The translations under genes and the position numbers were made by a program. Shown here one piece after another: positions 45,662-54,129 of a stretch of 64,000 nt of DNA. The stretch's first letter is position 1; each line of letters opens with the position of its first letter. The notes beneath the pieces are model-generated. The model worked only from the letters and a program-made list of their open reading frames with translations. It had not been told where the DNA came from and did no database searches. Source of the DNA: TMED8 sp038125725 (GTDB taxonomy: Bacteria; Pseudomonadota; Alphaproteobacteria; Rhodospirillales; Casp-alpha2). The stretch is from contig JAYPEK010000012.1 of assembly GCA_038125725.1 (NCBI GenBank), positions 19,556 through 83,555 on the forward strand, in the 5' to 3' direction.

Positions 45662-46519
45662 TCAGGCCTTGAAAGTGGCGTCCGCCTGCATGGCGAGGCC
45701 GCCGGCGTTGGTCGTCGCCCAAAGCCGCGCGCGGCCATCGTCGGTGGGCGATCCGTTGACGGTAAAGGGGCCGATATCGAACACCGGGCTCATGGCGCGG
45801 TAGTCGAAGCGCGCCAGCGGCGCGTCGGGGCGTTCGCGCCGGCAGAGGTCCATCAGCAGCGTCGCGATCAGGGGCCCGTGCACGATCAGGCCGGGATAGC
45901 CCTCGACGCCGGTGACGTAGGGCTGATCGTAGTGAATGCGGTGGCCGTTGAAGGTCAGCGCCGAATAGCGGAACAGCAGCACCGGGTCGGGCGCGATGGT
46001 GCGCGACCACTCGGCCCCCTCGGGCGCGGGCTTTTCCGCCGGTGGCGGCGCGTCCGGGTCGGCGGCGTCGCGGTAGACGATATCGTGCTCCTCGCGGATA
46101 CATAGGCCTTCCGCGCCGAATACCTCGTGCTGGACGACGACGAACACCAGGTTGCCGCTCTTGCCCTGCTTGTGGCTGACATCGAGGATCGTCGAGCGCT
46201 TGCGCGCCGCATCGCCGATGCGGAGCGGCGCGATGAACTCGATACGCCCGCCCGCCCACATGCGCCGCGGCAGCGGCACCGGCGGCAGGAAGCCGCCGCG
46301 CCGGGCGTGGCCATCGGGGCCGATCTGGCTCATCGGCGCCATCGGCAGGAAGTACATCCAATGCCCGGCCGGCGGCACCTCATCGCCAGTCTTTGGCTGC
46401 ATGGCTTCCGGCCTGTCGAGGGTCGCCGCGTAGCCGGTCATCTGCGCCGGCGCGATCAGGTCTTCCAGTTCTTCCGACTTGCCGATCCAGGTTTGCAGGT
46501 GCTCGATGTTGACGGTCAC
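45662..46519 (-). CDS. MaoC/HTD2-like double hotdog dehydratase
   Basis: 285 residues from a GTG with AGGAGG 6 bases upstream. Two hotdog halves: an N-terminal FAS1-like/MaoC-N part (LPMAPMSQIGPDGH) and a C-terminal part with the hydratase motif YSALTFNGHRIHYD and GLIVHGPLIATLLM. It resembles mesaconyl-C4-CoA hydratase and eukaryotic HTD2. It hydrates an enoyl-CoA, likely a branched or dicarboxylic one, made by the acyl-CoA dehydrogenase encoded just upstream. Confidence 0.88.
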   Translation of the reverse strand: MTVNIEHLQTWIGKSEELEDLIAPAQMTGYAATLDRPEAMQPKTGDEVPPAGHWMYFLPMAPMSQIGPDGHARRGGFLPPVPLPRRMWAGGRIEFIAPLRIGDAARKRSTILDVSHKQGKSGNLVFVVVQHEVFGAEGLCIREEHDIVYRDAADPDAPPPAEKPAPEGAEWSRTIAPDPVLLFRYSALTFNGHRIHYDQPYVTGVEGYPGLIVHGPLIATLLMDLCRRERPDAPLARFDYRAMSPVFDIGPFTVNGSPTDDGRARLWATTNAGGLAMQADATFKA

Positions 46520-46529
46520 GGCTGGCCTC

Positions 46530-47681
46530 CTAGAACGAGCGCGGCAGGCCGAGCACATGTTCGGCGATGTAGCTGAGGATCAGGTTTGTGGAGATCGGCG
46601 CCACCTGGTAGAGGCGCGTTTCGCGGAACTTGCGCTCGACGTCGTATTCCTCGGCGAAGCCGAAGCCGCCATGCGTTTGCAGGCACATGTCGGCGGCTTT
46701 CCACGACGCGTCGGCGGCCAGCAGTTTCGCCATGTTGGCCTCGGCGCCGCAATTCTCGCCGGTATCGAACAGGTCGGCGGCACGCTCCACCATCAGCGAA
46801 GCGGCCTGGGTCTCGGCGTAGGCGCGGGCGATCGGGAACTGGATGCCCTGGTTCTGGCCGATGGGGCGGTCGAAGACCTTGCGGTCGTTGGCGTAGTTAG
46901 TGGCTTTTTCGATGAACCAGCGCGCGTCGCCGATGCATTCGGACGCGATCAGGATGCGCTCGGCGTTCATGCCGTCGAGGATATAGCGGAAGCCCTTGCC
47001 CTCCTCGCCGACCAGGCAGGATGCGGGGATTTCCAGGTCGTCGAAGAACACCTCCGTGGTGGCGTGGTTGACCATGGCACGCAGCGGATTGATGGTCAGG
47101 CCGTTGCCCTTGGCATCGCGGATATCGATCAGGAACACCGACATGCCGTGATGCGGCTTTTCGCCGGCATCGCGGGGCGCGGTGCGCGCCAGAAGCAGCA
47201 TGAAATCCGAATGCTCGATGCGCGAGGTCCAGACCTTTTGGCCGTTGATGACGTAGCTGTCGCCCTTTTTCACCGCCGTGGTGCGGATGCGCGAGGTATC
47301 GGTGCCCGACGTCGGCTCGGTGACGCCGAAGGCCTGCAGGCGCAATTCACCCGACGAGATCCCCGGCAACAGCATGCGTTTCTGTTCCTCGTTGCCGTGC
47401 CTGAGCACGGTGCCCATGGTGTACATCTGCGCGTGGCAGGCGCCGCCGTTGCATCCTGACGCCTGAATTTCCTCCATCACCGCCGCCGCTTCCGACATGC
47501 CGAGACCGCTGCCGCCGTATTCTTCCGGGATCAGGCAGGACAGGAACCCCGCTTCCGTCAGCGCGCGCACGAATTCGCCCGGATAGGTGCGGTCGCGATC
47601 CTTTTCGCGCCAATATTCGCCCGGATACTGGCTGCAAAGCTGTGCGACGGCGTCGCGGATGTCCTGGTGTCGTTGGGTCAT
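46530..47681 (-). CDS. Acyl-CoA dehydrogenase
   Basis: 383-residue FAD enzyme of the acyl-CoA dehydrogenase family. Features: FAD loop AFGVTEPTSGTDTSRIRTTA, VWTSRIEHSDFMLLLART, and catalytic region with QTHGGFGFAEEYDVERKFRETRLYQVAPIST. The base expected near the C-terminus in short-chain enzymes is hard to place. ATG 47681 has GAGGGAGGG 8 bases ahead. First gene of the acd-maoC-ydcF-caiB operon, with 10 bp to the next gene. Confidence 0.92.
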   Translation of the reverse strand: MTQRHQDIRDAVAQLCSQYPGEYWREKDRDRTYPGEFVRALTEAGFLSCLIPEEYGGSGLGMSEAAAVMEEIQASGCNGGACHAQMYTMGTVLRHGNEEQKRMLLPGISSGELRLQAFGVTEPTSGTDTSRIRTTAVKKGDSYVINGQKVWTSRIEHSDFMLLLARTAPRDAGEKPHHGMSVFLIDIRDAKGNGLTINPLRAMVNHATTEVFFDDLEIPASCLVGEEGKGFRYILDGMNAERILIASECIGDARWFIEKATNYANDRKVFDRPIGQNQGIQFPIARAYAETQAASLMVERAADLFDTGENCGAEANMAKLLAADASWKAADMCLQTHGGFGFAEEYDVERKFRETRLYQVAPISTNLILSYIAEHVLGLPRSF

Positions 47682-47826
47682 GCCCATTCCCTCCCTCAAT
47701 CGGCTGCGGCCTCTGTTTTAATGGCAAAGACCGGGGCCGACAACGCCGCAACATCAAGCGCTTGTGATTCCCGCGAACGGCCGCCAAAGGCTTAGACTTG
47801 CGCAATGCCACGTATAGGGAGGCCAT

Positions 47827-48297
47827 ATGTTCAAAACCCGCCGGCCAACACGCCGACGCCTGCTCGCGATGCTGGGATCGGGCTCGCTGCTGGTCCCGAT
47901 GTCGCGGACGGGCACCGCCGAGGCCGCATCCATGCCCATCGTCCAACCCGACCCACCGACGCCTGACGCCTTCATGGCGCGCGCCTTCGCCATGCACCGC
48001 CGAGCCATCGAGAGCGGCGACCAGCCCTACGGCGCCATCGTCGTCAGGGACGGTCGCATCATCGGCGAGGCGGCGAGCCATGTGGTCGTGCTGGATGACC
48101 CAACCGCGCACGCCGAGATGGAGGCCATCCGCGATGCGGCAAGGCGGCAGGGTTCCGGCACGCTTGCCGGCGCGGTGCTCTATTCCACTTCCCACCCCTG
48201 CCGCATGTGCGAGGCCGCCGCCTACTGGGCCGGCATCGAACGCATGGTGCACGGCCGCGGCCTGAGCGACGCGGGAGAGCCCAGCCTATGCGGCTGA
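47827..48297 (+). CDS. Tat-exported nucleoside-deaminase-like protein
   Basis: 156 residues. An N-terminal Tat-like leader (TRRRLLAMLGSGSLLVPM; twin arginines at 9-10) precedes a CDA-fold deaminase with zinc-site H95-A-E97 and P124-C125-x-x-C128. This is the tRNA adenosine/guanine deaminase-type (TadA/GuaD) pattern, normally cytosolic. The leader suggests a folded, zinc-loaded enzyme exported to the periplasm. The chain ends at 156 residues, a little short for GuaD. It overlaps the following ankyrin gene by 10 bp. Confidence 0.86.
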   Translation: MFKTRRPTRRRLLAMLGSGSLLVPMSRTGTAEAASMPIVQPDPPTPDAFMARAFAMHRRAIESGDQPYGAIVVRDGRIIGEAASHVVVLDDPTAHAEMEAIRDAARRQGSGTLAGAVLYSTSHPCRMCEAAAYWAGIERMVHGRGLSDAGEPSLCG

Positions 48298-48932
48298 TCC
48301 TGGTCCTGGCGCTGTGGCTGATCCAAATGCCGGCGATGGCCGCCGACAACGCCCTGATCGACGCCGCGGCGCGCAACGACGTGGAGGCGCTTGGCAAGCT
48401 GGTCGCCGCCGGGAGCGACCTGGAAGCCCGCGACGCCACCGGACGCACGGCGCTTTTGGCCGCCACCCACGCCAACGCCATCGAGGCGGCGCGTATCCTG
48501 ATCGACGCCGGCGCCGACGTGAACGCCATGGACGATATCGATGACAGCCCCTATCTCCATGCTGGCGCCGAAGGCCGGCTGGAAATCCTGGAGATGACCT
48601 TGGCCGCCGGTGCCGACTTGAAGAGCGTCAACCGCTATGGCGGCACCGCGCTGATCCCGGCGGCGCATCACGGCCATGTGGAGGTCGTGCGGCGGCTGCT
48701 GCAGACCGAGACCGACATCGATCACGTCAATCATCTGGGCTGGACGGCACTATTGGAGGCGGTGATCCTGGGCAACGGCGGGAAAGCGCATACGGAGATC
48801 GTGCGGCTTCTGGTGACGGCCGGCGCCAACGTGGACATCGCCGACGCCGACGACGTCTCACCCCTCACCCACGCGGAACGGCGGGGCTTCCGGGAAATCG
48901 CCCAGATCATCCGGGACGCGGGCGGCGGCTAA
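48288..48932 (+). CDS. Exported ankyrin-repeat protein
   Basis: 214 residues with a signal peptide (MRLILVLALWLIQMPAMAA). About five ankyrin repeats follow (DATGRTALLAATHANAIEAA; RYGGTALIPAAHHGHVEVV; HLGWTALLEAVILGN). Periplasmic ankyrin proteins usually bind a protein partner; overlap with the exported deaminase gene suggests the two act together, possibly as inhibitor/enzyme as in catalase-AnkB-like pairs. The latter is inference. Its stop overlaps that of the convergent dgcA gene. Confidence 0.9.
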   Translation: MRLILVLALWLIQMPAMAADNALIDAAARNDVEALGKLVAAGSDLEARDATGRTALLAATHANAIEAARILIDAGADVNAMDDIDDSPYLHAGAEGRLEILEMTLAAGADLKSVNRYGGTALIPAAHHGHVEVVRRLLQTETDIDHVNHLGWTALLEAVILGNGGKAHTEIVRLLVTAGANVDIADADDVSPLTHAERRGFREIAQIIRDAGGG

Positions 48933-49909
48933 CCCCAGAGTGCGGCGGTCGGCGGCGCCACGCTACCGCCGTCGAAGACCAGACCCGGCTCGCGGTCATC
49001 CTTCAAAATCAGCGGCCCGTCCAGGTCGACGAACTCGGCGAACGACGCCAGCATCATCGCCGGTGCCATGGCGAGCGAGGTCCCGACCATGCAACCGACC
49101 ATGATCTTGAAGCCCGCCGCCTCGGCCGCGCGCGCCAGATTGAGCGCTTCGGTCAGGCCACCGGTCTTGTCGAGCTTGATGTTGATCATGCCGAACAGCC
49201 CCTGCAGCGCCGCCAGGTCGTCGCTGGTGTGGCAGGATTCATCGGCACAGAGCAGCACTGGGCAGTCGTAACCGGCCAGATCGTCGTCGGCATCGGCGGG
49301 CAAGGGCTGCTCGATCATTTCGACGCCGAGTTTCGCCATTTCCGGCGCCACCAATTTCAGGAGATCGATATCCCAGGCCTCGTTGGCGTCGGCAATCAGC
49401 CGCGCATCCGGCGCGCCAGCGCGCACCGCGCGTATGCGCTCTAGCGCCAGTTCCGCGTCCAGCTTCACCTTGAGGAGCGGCGCCGAAGCCAGTTCCGCCG
49501 CCGCGGCGCCCATGGCATCGGGTGTATCGATGCTCAGCGTCTGCGCGGTCAGGGCCGGTTTCGGCTCCGGGACCTCGGCTAATTTCCAGACCGGCACCCC
49601 ATCCGTTTTCGCCTGCAGATCCCATAGGGCGGCGTCGATGGCATTGCGCGCGGCGCCCGGCACGGTCACGTACCAAAGCGCGTCACGCTCCAGACCGCCC
49701 TCGATGGCTGCTGCCTGGTTGCGGATTTCGCTCAGCACCTCATCCACGGTTTCGCCGTAGCGTGGATAGGGAACGCTTTCGCCACGTCCCACATGGCCAC
49801 CGTCGGTGATTTCCACCACCACCACCTGCGCTTCGGTTTTGGTGCCGCGCGAGATGGTGAACGGCTTGGCCAGCGGCCAGGTCTCGGTACGGACCGCGAG
49901 CTTCCTCAT
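48929..49909 (-). CDS. dgcA: N-acetyl-D-glutamate racemase DgcA (enolase superfamily)
   Basis: 326-residue enolase-superfamily epimerase of the dipeptide-epimerase group. Catalytic K147-V-K149, metal ligands D174 (ADANEAW), E200 (IEQPLP) and D223, and the second-side K245/K248 (IKLDKTGG). It was formerly called L-Ala-D/L-Glu epimerase; next to a DUF1611 gene it matches the D-glutamate catabolic pair DgcN/DgcA, where it would convert N-acetyl-D-glutamate to the L form. It overlaps dgcN by 4 bp (ATGA). Confidence 0.87.
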   Translation of the reverse strand: MRKLAVRTETWPLAKPFTISRGTKTEAQVVVVEITDGGHVGRGESVPYPRYGETVDEVLSEIRNQAAAIEGGLERDALWYVTVPGAARNAIDAALWDLQAKTDGVPVWKLAEVPEPKPALTAQTLSIDTPDAMGAAAAELASAPLLKVKLDAELALERIRAVRAGAPDARLIADANEAWDIDLLKLVAPEMAKLGVEMIEQPLPADADDDLAGYDCPVLLCADESCHTSDDLAALQGLFGMINIKLDKTGGLTEALNLARAAEAAGFKIMVGCMVGTSLAMAPAMMLASFAEFVDLDGPLILKDDREPGLVFDGGSVAPPTAALWG

Positions 49910-50904
49910 GAGAGCGCATCCACCAGCTTGCCGACGCCGGTGGCGACGGGATCGACGGCGGGCAGGCCGTGCTCGTCCTCCAGCGCAGCCAGATAGGCGG
50001 GGCCTTCGCCGGCGCTCATGTTGTGGGTGTTGACGGCGATGCCGATGCATTTCGCCGCCGGATTGGTGAGCCGCGCGGCGGCCTCGTTGGCGGCGACGCA
50101 TTCGGCGATACCGGGTAGCGGATAATCCGGCAGTCCCCGCATGTGTTTGCGGGTCGGTTCATGACAGAGCACCAGGGCGTCCGGCTGCGCGCCATGCAGC
50201 AGCCCCAGGCTGACGCCGGCAAAGGAGGCATGGAACAGCGATCCCTGCCCCTCCACCAGGTCCCAATGGTCGGGGTCGTTGGCGGGCGTCAGCCACTCCG
50301 TGGCGCCGGAAATGAAGTCGGCAACCACAGCATCGACCGAGACGCCCTGGCCGGCGATGAAAATGCCGGTCTGGCCGGTGGCGCGGAAGGTCGCCTTCAT
50401 GCCGCGCGCCTGCATCTCGCGCTCGAGCGCCAGCGCCGTATACATCTTGCCGACCGAACAGTCGGTGCCGACCGGCAAAAGCCGCTTGCCCGGCCGCTTG
50501 ACGCCCGACGCCACGTCGAAGGCGCGGGTCGGGTGGCGGGCATCTGTCAGCGCGCGGCCATGCTTCGCCGCCGCCTCCGCGATGGCCGGCACGTCGGTCA
50601 GGCGGTTGTGCAGGCCGCTGGCGATATCGAAACCGATCTCCAGCGCGCGCACCAGGACGTCGGTCCAGGTCCTGCCGATGACGCCGCCCCGGTTGGCGAC
50701 ACCGAGGATGATGGTGCGGGCACCGGCCTCATAGGCGGCTTCGAGGTCCATGTCGGGCAGGCCGAGATCGGCGTTGCAGCCATCGAGACGAAACTGGCCT
50801 AAGCAGATATCAGGACGCCAGTGCACCACGCCGGCGGCGGTCTTGGCGGCCAGTTGGTCGGCGGCGTCGCCGAGGAACATCAGGTAGGGTGTTTTGAGGG
50901 CCAT
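49906..50904 (-). CDS. dgcN: D-glutamate N-acetyltransferase DgcN (DUF1611)
   Basis: 332 residues of the DUF1611 family: N-terminal Rossmann-like part (ILGVANRGG) and a C-terminal P-loop domain with GTDCSVGKMYT (146-156), a Walker A variant. In marine bacteria this family is reported as DgcN, acetylating D-glutamate before racemisation by DgcA. The operon with dgcA supports that role here. Whether the P-loop binds acetyl-CoA or a nucleotide is not visible. Confidence 0.87.
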   Translation of the reverse strand: MALKTPYLMFLGDAADQLAAKTAAGVVHWRPDICLGQFRLDGCNADLGLPDMDLEAAYEAGARTIILGVANRGGVIGRTWTDVLVRALEIGFDIASGLHNRLTDVPAIAEAAAKHGRALTDARHPTRAFDVASGVKRPGKRLLPVGTDCSVGKMYTALALEREMQARGMKATFRATGQTGIFIAGQGVSVDAVVADFISGATEWLTPANDPDHWDLVEGQGSLFHASFAGVSLGLLHGAQPDALVLCHEPTRKHMRGLPDYPLPGIAECVAANEAAARLTNPAAKCIGIAVNTHNMSAGEGPAYLAALEDEHGLPAVDPVATGVGKLVDALS

Positions 50905-51036
50905 GTGGGTTTCCCCTTGAGCTGAGCGATTTTCCTCAGATTAGCGCAAGCCGCGGGCGCCGCAAACCGGGCTTGGCTGAGCGCCGGGCAATCGCTATAC
51001 AAACGCCGAACCGAGCATCCGCCGAAGGAGCAGATC

Positions 51037-51738
51037 ATGGCCTATGTCATCGCCCCGCCGCCCGTCGCCGCCGTCGCCATTGCCGGCAGTGACGATGAGT
51101 TTCCGGTCAACCGGGTTTACTGTGTCGGGCGCAACTACGCCGACCATGCGCGCGAAATGGGCCACGATCCCGACCGCGAACCGCCGTTCTTCTTTGCCAA
51201 GGCGCCGGAGAATTTGGTGGCGGCATCCGAACTGGATGGCGGCGGCGATTTCCCCTACCCGTCACAGACCCAGGACGTTCACCACGAGATCGAACTGGTG
51301 GTGGCGCTGAAATCCGGCGGCGCCGACATTGCCGAGGCCGAGGCGCTGGATCATGTCTGGGGCTACGGCGTCGGCATCGACATGACGCGGCGCGACCTGC
51401 AGGGCGAGGCCAAGAAGATGGGCCGCCCGTGGGATGTCGGCAAAGCCTTCGACCACGCAGCCCCCATCGGCCGGCTGCACCCCGTGAGCGAGGTCGGGCA
51501 CCCGGCACAGGGCCGCGTTTGGCTCGAGATCAATGGCGAGCTGCGCCAGGAAGGCGATCTCAACCAGTTGATCTGGAACATCCCGGAGACCATCGCCTAC
51601 CTGTCGGGCCTGTTCACGCTGCAGCCGGGCGATCTGATCTATTCCGGCACCCCCGCCGGCGTCGGCCCGGTGAACAAGGGTGACGTGCTGACCGGCGGCG
51701 TCGAGGGACTGAGCGGCGTCAAGGTCACCGTCACCTGA
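51037..51738 (+). CDS. Fumarylacetoacetate hydrolase family protein
   Basis: 233 residues of the small FAH family. VYCVGRNYADHAREMG, FFFAKAPENL, metal-binding HHEIELVVAL and the YGVGIDMTRRDLQ segment are typical of acylpyruvase/FAHD1- and oxaloacetate-decarboxylase-like enzymes. It hydrolyses or decarboxylates a beta-keto acid using Mg2+. GAAGGAGC precedes the ATG. Divergent from dgcN. Confidence 0.9.
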   Translation: MAYVIAPPPVAAVAIAGSDDEFPVNRVYCVGRNYADHAREMGHDPDREPPFFFAKAPENLVAASELDGGGDFPYPSQTQDVHHEIELVVALKSGGADIAEAEALDHVWGYGVGIDMTRRDLQGEAKKMGRPWDVGKAFDHAAPIGRLHPVSEVGHPAQGRVWLEINGELRQEGDLNQLIWNIPETIAYLSGLFTLQPGDLIYSGTPAGVGPVNKGDVLTGGVEGLSGVKVTVT

Positions 51739-51925
51739 GCGATTTCCCCCGATTCCCCCGCGTTTTGTTTGAGGTGCCGGCACGGCGCTGTTTCAGCACT
51801 GTCAAGATTCCATAATAAAGCACGTATTTTCAATAACTTGAGAATCCGTCGAGGCCGGCCACACGGAAATTTGACGCTGCCCCGATTCTCCCGCTACCAG
51901 ATGGGCCATGAACCAGGGAGGACAC

Positions 51926-52429
51926 ATGTCCGGCTTTTCTTGGCGCCGCTTCGGATCGGTTTTCGGTCTGGTATTGGGAATTTCGGTTTTCCTGCCAGAC
52001 CTTACCTGGGGCGAGGAAATCGCGTCCGCGCGCGCCAAGCGGATCGGTCATGCAACCATTAATAAGGTTCTACTCAATGGTCTCCGCGGCGGCCGGGGCA
52101 ACCCGGTCGCCGTGAAGGCCGGATCGCGGATTTCCGTCGATCTCGGGTTCAATTCCGACTCCTCGGGCTGGTGCCCGAAATGCTCCAATCAGATCGTCGT
52201 CGGTTATGCCCTGAAGCGCGGCAAGCGCCTGGAACGGCTGCCGGGTGGCCAATGCGTCTATTCGGCCAGCGGCCGCCATCACCGCGAGCGCGTGTCGTTC
52301 CGCATGCCGGCGCCGAAGCATCCCGGCCGCTACGTGGTTGTGGTCTCGGCACCACAGGCCTACAACTGCACCAAGGCACTTCGCTGGCGCGCCCGGGTAC
52401 AGAGCGTCGCCGAACTGCAGGTTCGCTAA
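51926..52429 (+). CDS. Exported protein of unknown function
   Basis: 167 residues, not recognised. A signal peptide (FGSVFGLVLGISVFLPDLTW) ends near residue 29. The mature ~135 residues have four cysteines (WCPKC, GGQCVY, YNCTK) and alternating strands, suggesting a small disulfide-bonded beta-sandwich domain. ATG 51926 is chosen because GGGAGG lies 4 bases before it; a longer frame starts at 51908. It stands alone between FAH and STAS genes; a weak TTGACG-17-CTACCA element at 51871-51899 might be its promoter. Confidence 0.75.
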   Translation: MSGFSWRRFGSVFGLVLGISVFLPDLTWGEEIASARAKRIGHATINKVLLNGLRGGRGNPVAVKAGSRISVDLGFNSDSSGWCPKCSNQIVVGYALKRGKRLERLPGGQCVYSASGRHHRERVSFRMPAPKHPGRYVVVVSAPQAYNCTKALRWRARVQSVAELQVR

Positions 52430-52525
52430 CCATTTTTCCTGCCCAGAAATCGCCTTATTTCGTCCATGGATTGGCCATCTGACCGTTCCATATTGGTGGC
52501 AATCGGAACCACCATGGAGACGATC

Positions 52526-52819
52526 ATGTTCACCTACCGGCTCGAAGGCCCGCTCGATCTTTCGAACGTCATGGAAACCCTGGAACGCCTGCGCACCAAG
52601 CTAACCAGCGAAGGCGCTCTTTCCCTGGATCTGAGCCGCGTCACCTGGATCGACAGCGCCGGCCTCGCCGGTCTGGTGCGGTTGCTTTCCGAAGCGCGCC
52701 GCATGGGCGCCGAACTGCGTCTGTCCGCGGCCAGCGACGCCGTGCACCGAGCCTTCCGTTTTGCCCGGCTGGAAACGCTGTTTCCGGTGGAGACGGCGGC
52801 GGACGCGGCGCCCGCTTAA
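52526..52819 (+). CDS. STAS-domain protein
   Basis: 97 residues comprising a single STAS domain (MFTYRLEGPLDL start; SLDLSRVTWIDSAGLAGLVRLL). The serine in IDSAG is the position phosphorylated in anti-sigma-factor antagonists; MlaB-type proteins share the fold, so regulatory or lipid-transport roles remain open. Start at 52526 is supported by GGAG six bases upstream; an ATG at 52514 is possible. The stop overlaps that of the convergent EAL-like gene. The SpoIIE phosphatase at 11642 is a candidate partner. Confidence 0.85.
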   Translation: MFTYRLEGPLDLSNVMETLERLRTKLTSEGALSLDLSRVTWIDSAGLAGLVRLLSEARRMGAELRLSAASDAVHRAFRFARLETLFPVETAADAAPA

Positions 52820-54021
52820 CCGGCCTTGGCTTTTTCCGCCAACAGGTCGTCCACGTAGAACCCCTGGAACATTTGAATGCCGAGGTCGTGCGCGACCTGC
52901 AGGCCAAGTTCGTCGTCGAGCCGGGCCAGCACCACGACGGTGCCGGCGGCCTGCATGGCGGCGATCTCGTCTTTGTATTGCGGCAGCACGGTCTCCGCCC
53001 CGCCGCGCCAGAACACCTTGGCGATATTGGCGTTCAGGCGTGCCAGGTTCACCACGCCGACGGTTTCGGGGAAGATAGCGTCGACGGCGATGGTGCCGCC
53101 GCGAGACCGGATCAATTCCGCTGCCACCAGGTATTCGTCGAAATGCTGCAGGATGTTGGCCTGGCGGAACTCGAACACCAGGTTCGAGAACACCGAATAG
53201 TCGTCCTCTCCCATGAATTCCTGGAACGAACGGGTAAAGACGCTTTCGACGTTCAGGTTGATGGAACACTTGGCGCCGGACGGGTTGATGGCGTCGTAGG
53301 CTTCGACCAACAGTCGGTCGAGGGTCAGGGTCAACTGGTTGAACAGGTTGCCGGAGCCGCGCAGTTCGACCTTCTTGAACACGTGCTTCTTCAGCATGTC
53401 CATGCCGACCAAGTACTCGTGCATGACCTGCTGCGGTTCCTGGCCCGGCTTGATGGCGGCGATCTTCTGGCTGCGGATAAACACCTTGGCGAACTGTTCC
53501 GGTCCCAACTGCCGGTTGACGCCGATCACCAGGGAGATGTCCTCCTCCTGCAGGCGGCGCAGCGATTGCACCTGCTCGGCGACGGGCTTGTCGGAGCTTT
53601 CGACCAGCCGGCCGATGATCTTTTTCGCCGTTGCCATTTTCTGGCGCAGATCGAACACGGCGACCAGGCGGGTCTGGTCGACCATGCCGAAATTTTCCGG
53701 GAAGTATTCCTGGATCAACCGGAGCAGCGTTACCTTCAGGTCCGAGTTGATGCGGACCTGGTTGTATTCGTCAATTCCGGCCAGGAAGCCTCGCTCCGAA
53801 TAGGCAAGTTCATAAACCTCGACGTTGTGGCGATCACGGAACTCGACCAGGGCACGGCGAAAGTCGGTCCAGAACTCGTCCGGTGCATTGCTCAGGGGCA
53901 GCATGCTCAAGGACACGACGAGCAAGGTATTCTTGCCCGTCGGCGGCGACGGCATCGCTTCCAGCCGGAGCAGCAGGTCATCCGCCTTCCCGGCCCGGTC
54001 CATCGGTATTTCAGAAGCCAC
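52816..54021 (-). CDS. Degenerate EAL-domain protein
   Basis: About 401 residues. The C-terminal half (from ~190) follows the EAL phosphodiesterase fold: CSINLNVESVFTRSF, LVFEFRQANIL, ...GGTIAVDAIFP..., LARLDDELGLQVAHDLGIQMFQGFYVDDLL (in parts). The catalytic signatures are lost: DDFG is DAIF and the AEGVE glutamate region is LARLD. So it probably binds c-di-GMP or proteins rather than hydrolysing. The first half is helical and unrecognised. GTG at 54021 has GGAG 10 bases upstream; ATG 54003 is an alternative. Confidence 0.75.
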   Translation of the reverse strand: MASEIPMDRAGKADDLLLRLEAMPSPPTGKNTLLVVSLSMLPLSNAPDEFWTDFRRALVEFRDRHNVEVYELAYSERGFLAGIDEYNQVRINSDLKVTLLRLIQEYFPENFGMVDQTRLVAVFDLRQKMATAKKIIGRLVESSDKPVAEQVQSLRRLQEEDISLVIGVNRQLGPEQFAKVFIRSQKIAAIKPGQEPQQVMHEYLVGMDMLKKHVFKKVELRGSGNLFNQLTLTLDRLLVEAYDAINPSGAKCSINLNVESVFTRSFQEFMGEDDYSVFSNLVFEFRQANILQHFDEYLVAAELIRSRGGTIAVDAIFPETVGVVNLARLNANIAKVFWRGGAETVLPQYKDEIAAMQAAGTVVVLARLDDELGLQVAHDLGIQMFQGFYVDDLLAEKAKAG

Positions 54022-54129
54022 GTCGGCGTGTCTCCGTAGATCGTTCGCGCGTCTCCCCGGAACGCACGTTCGGTTTTTTCCGATCATAGACCGGCAAACG
54101 CCTGAGCCGAAAGGATAAAAGGTCGAACG

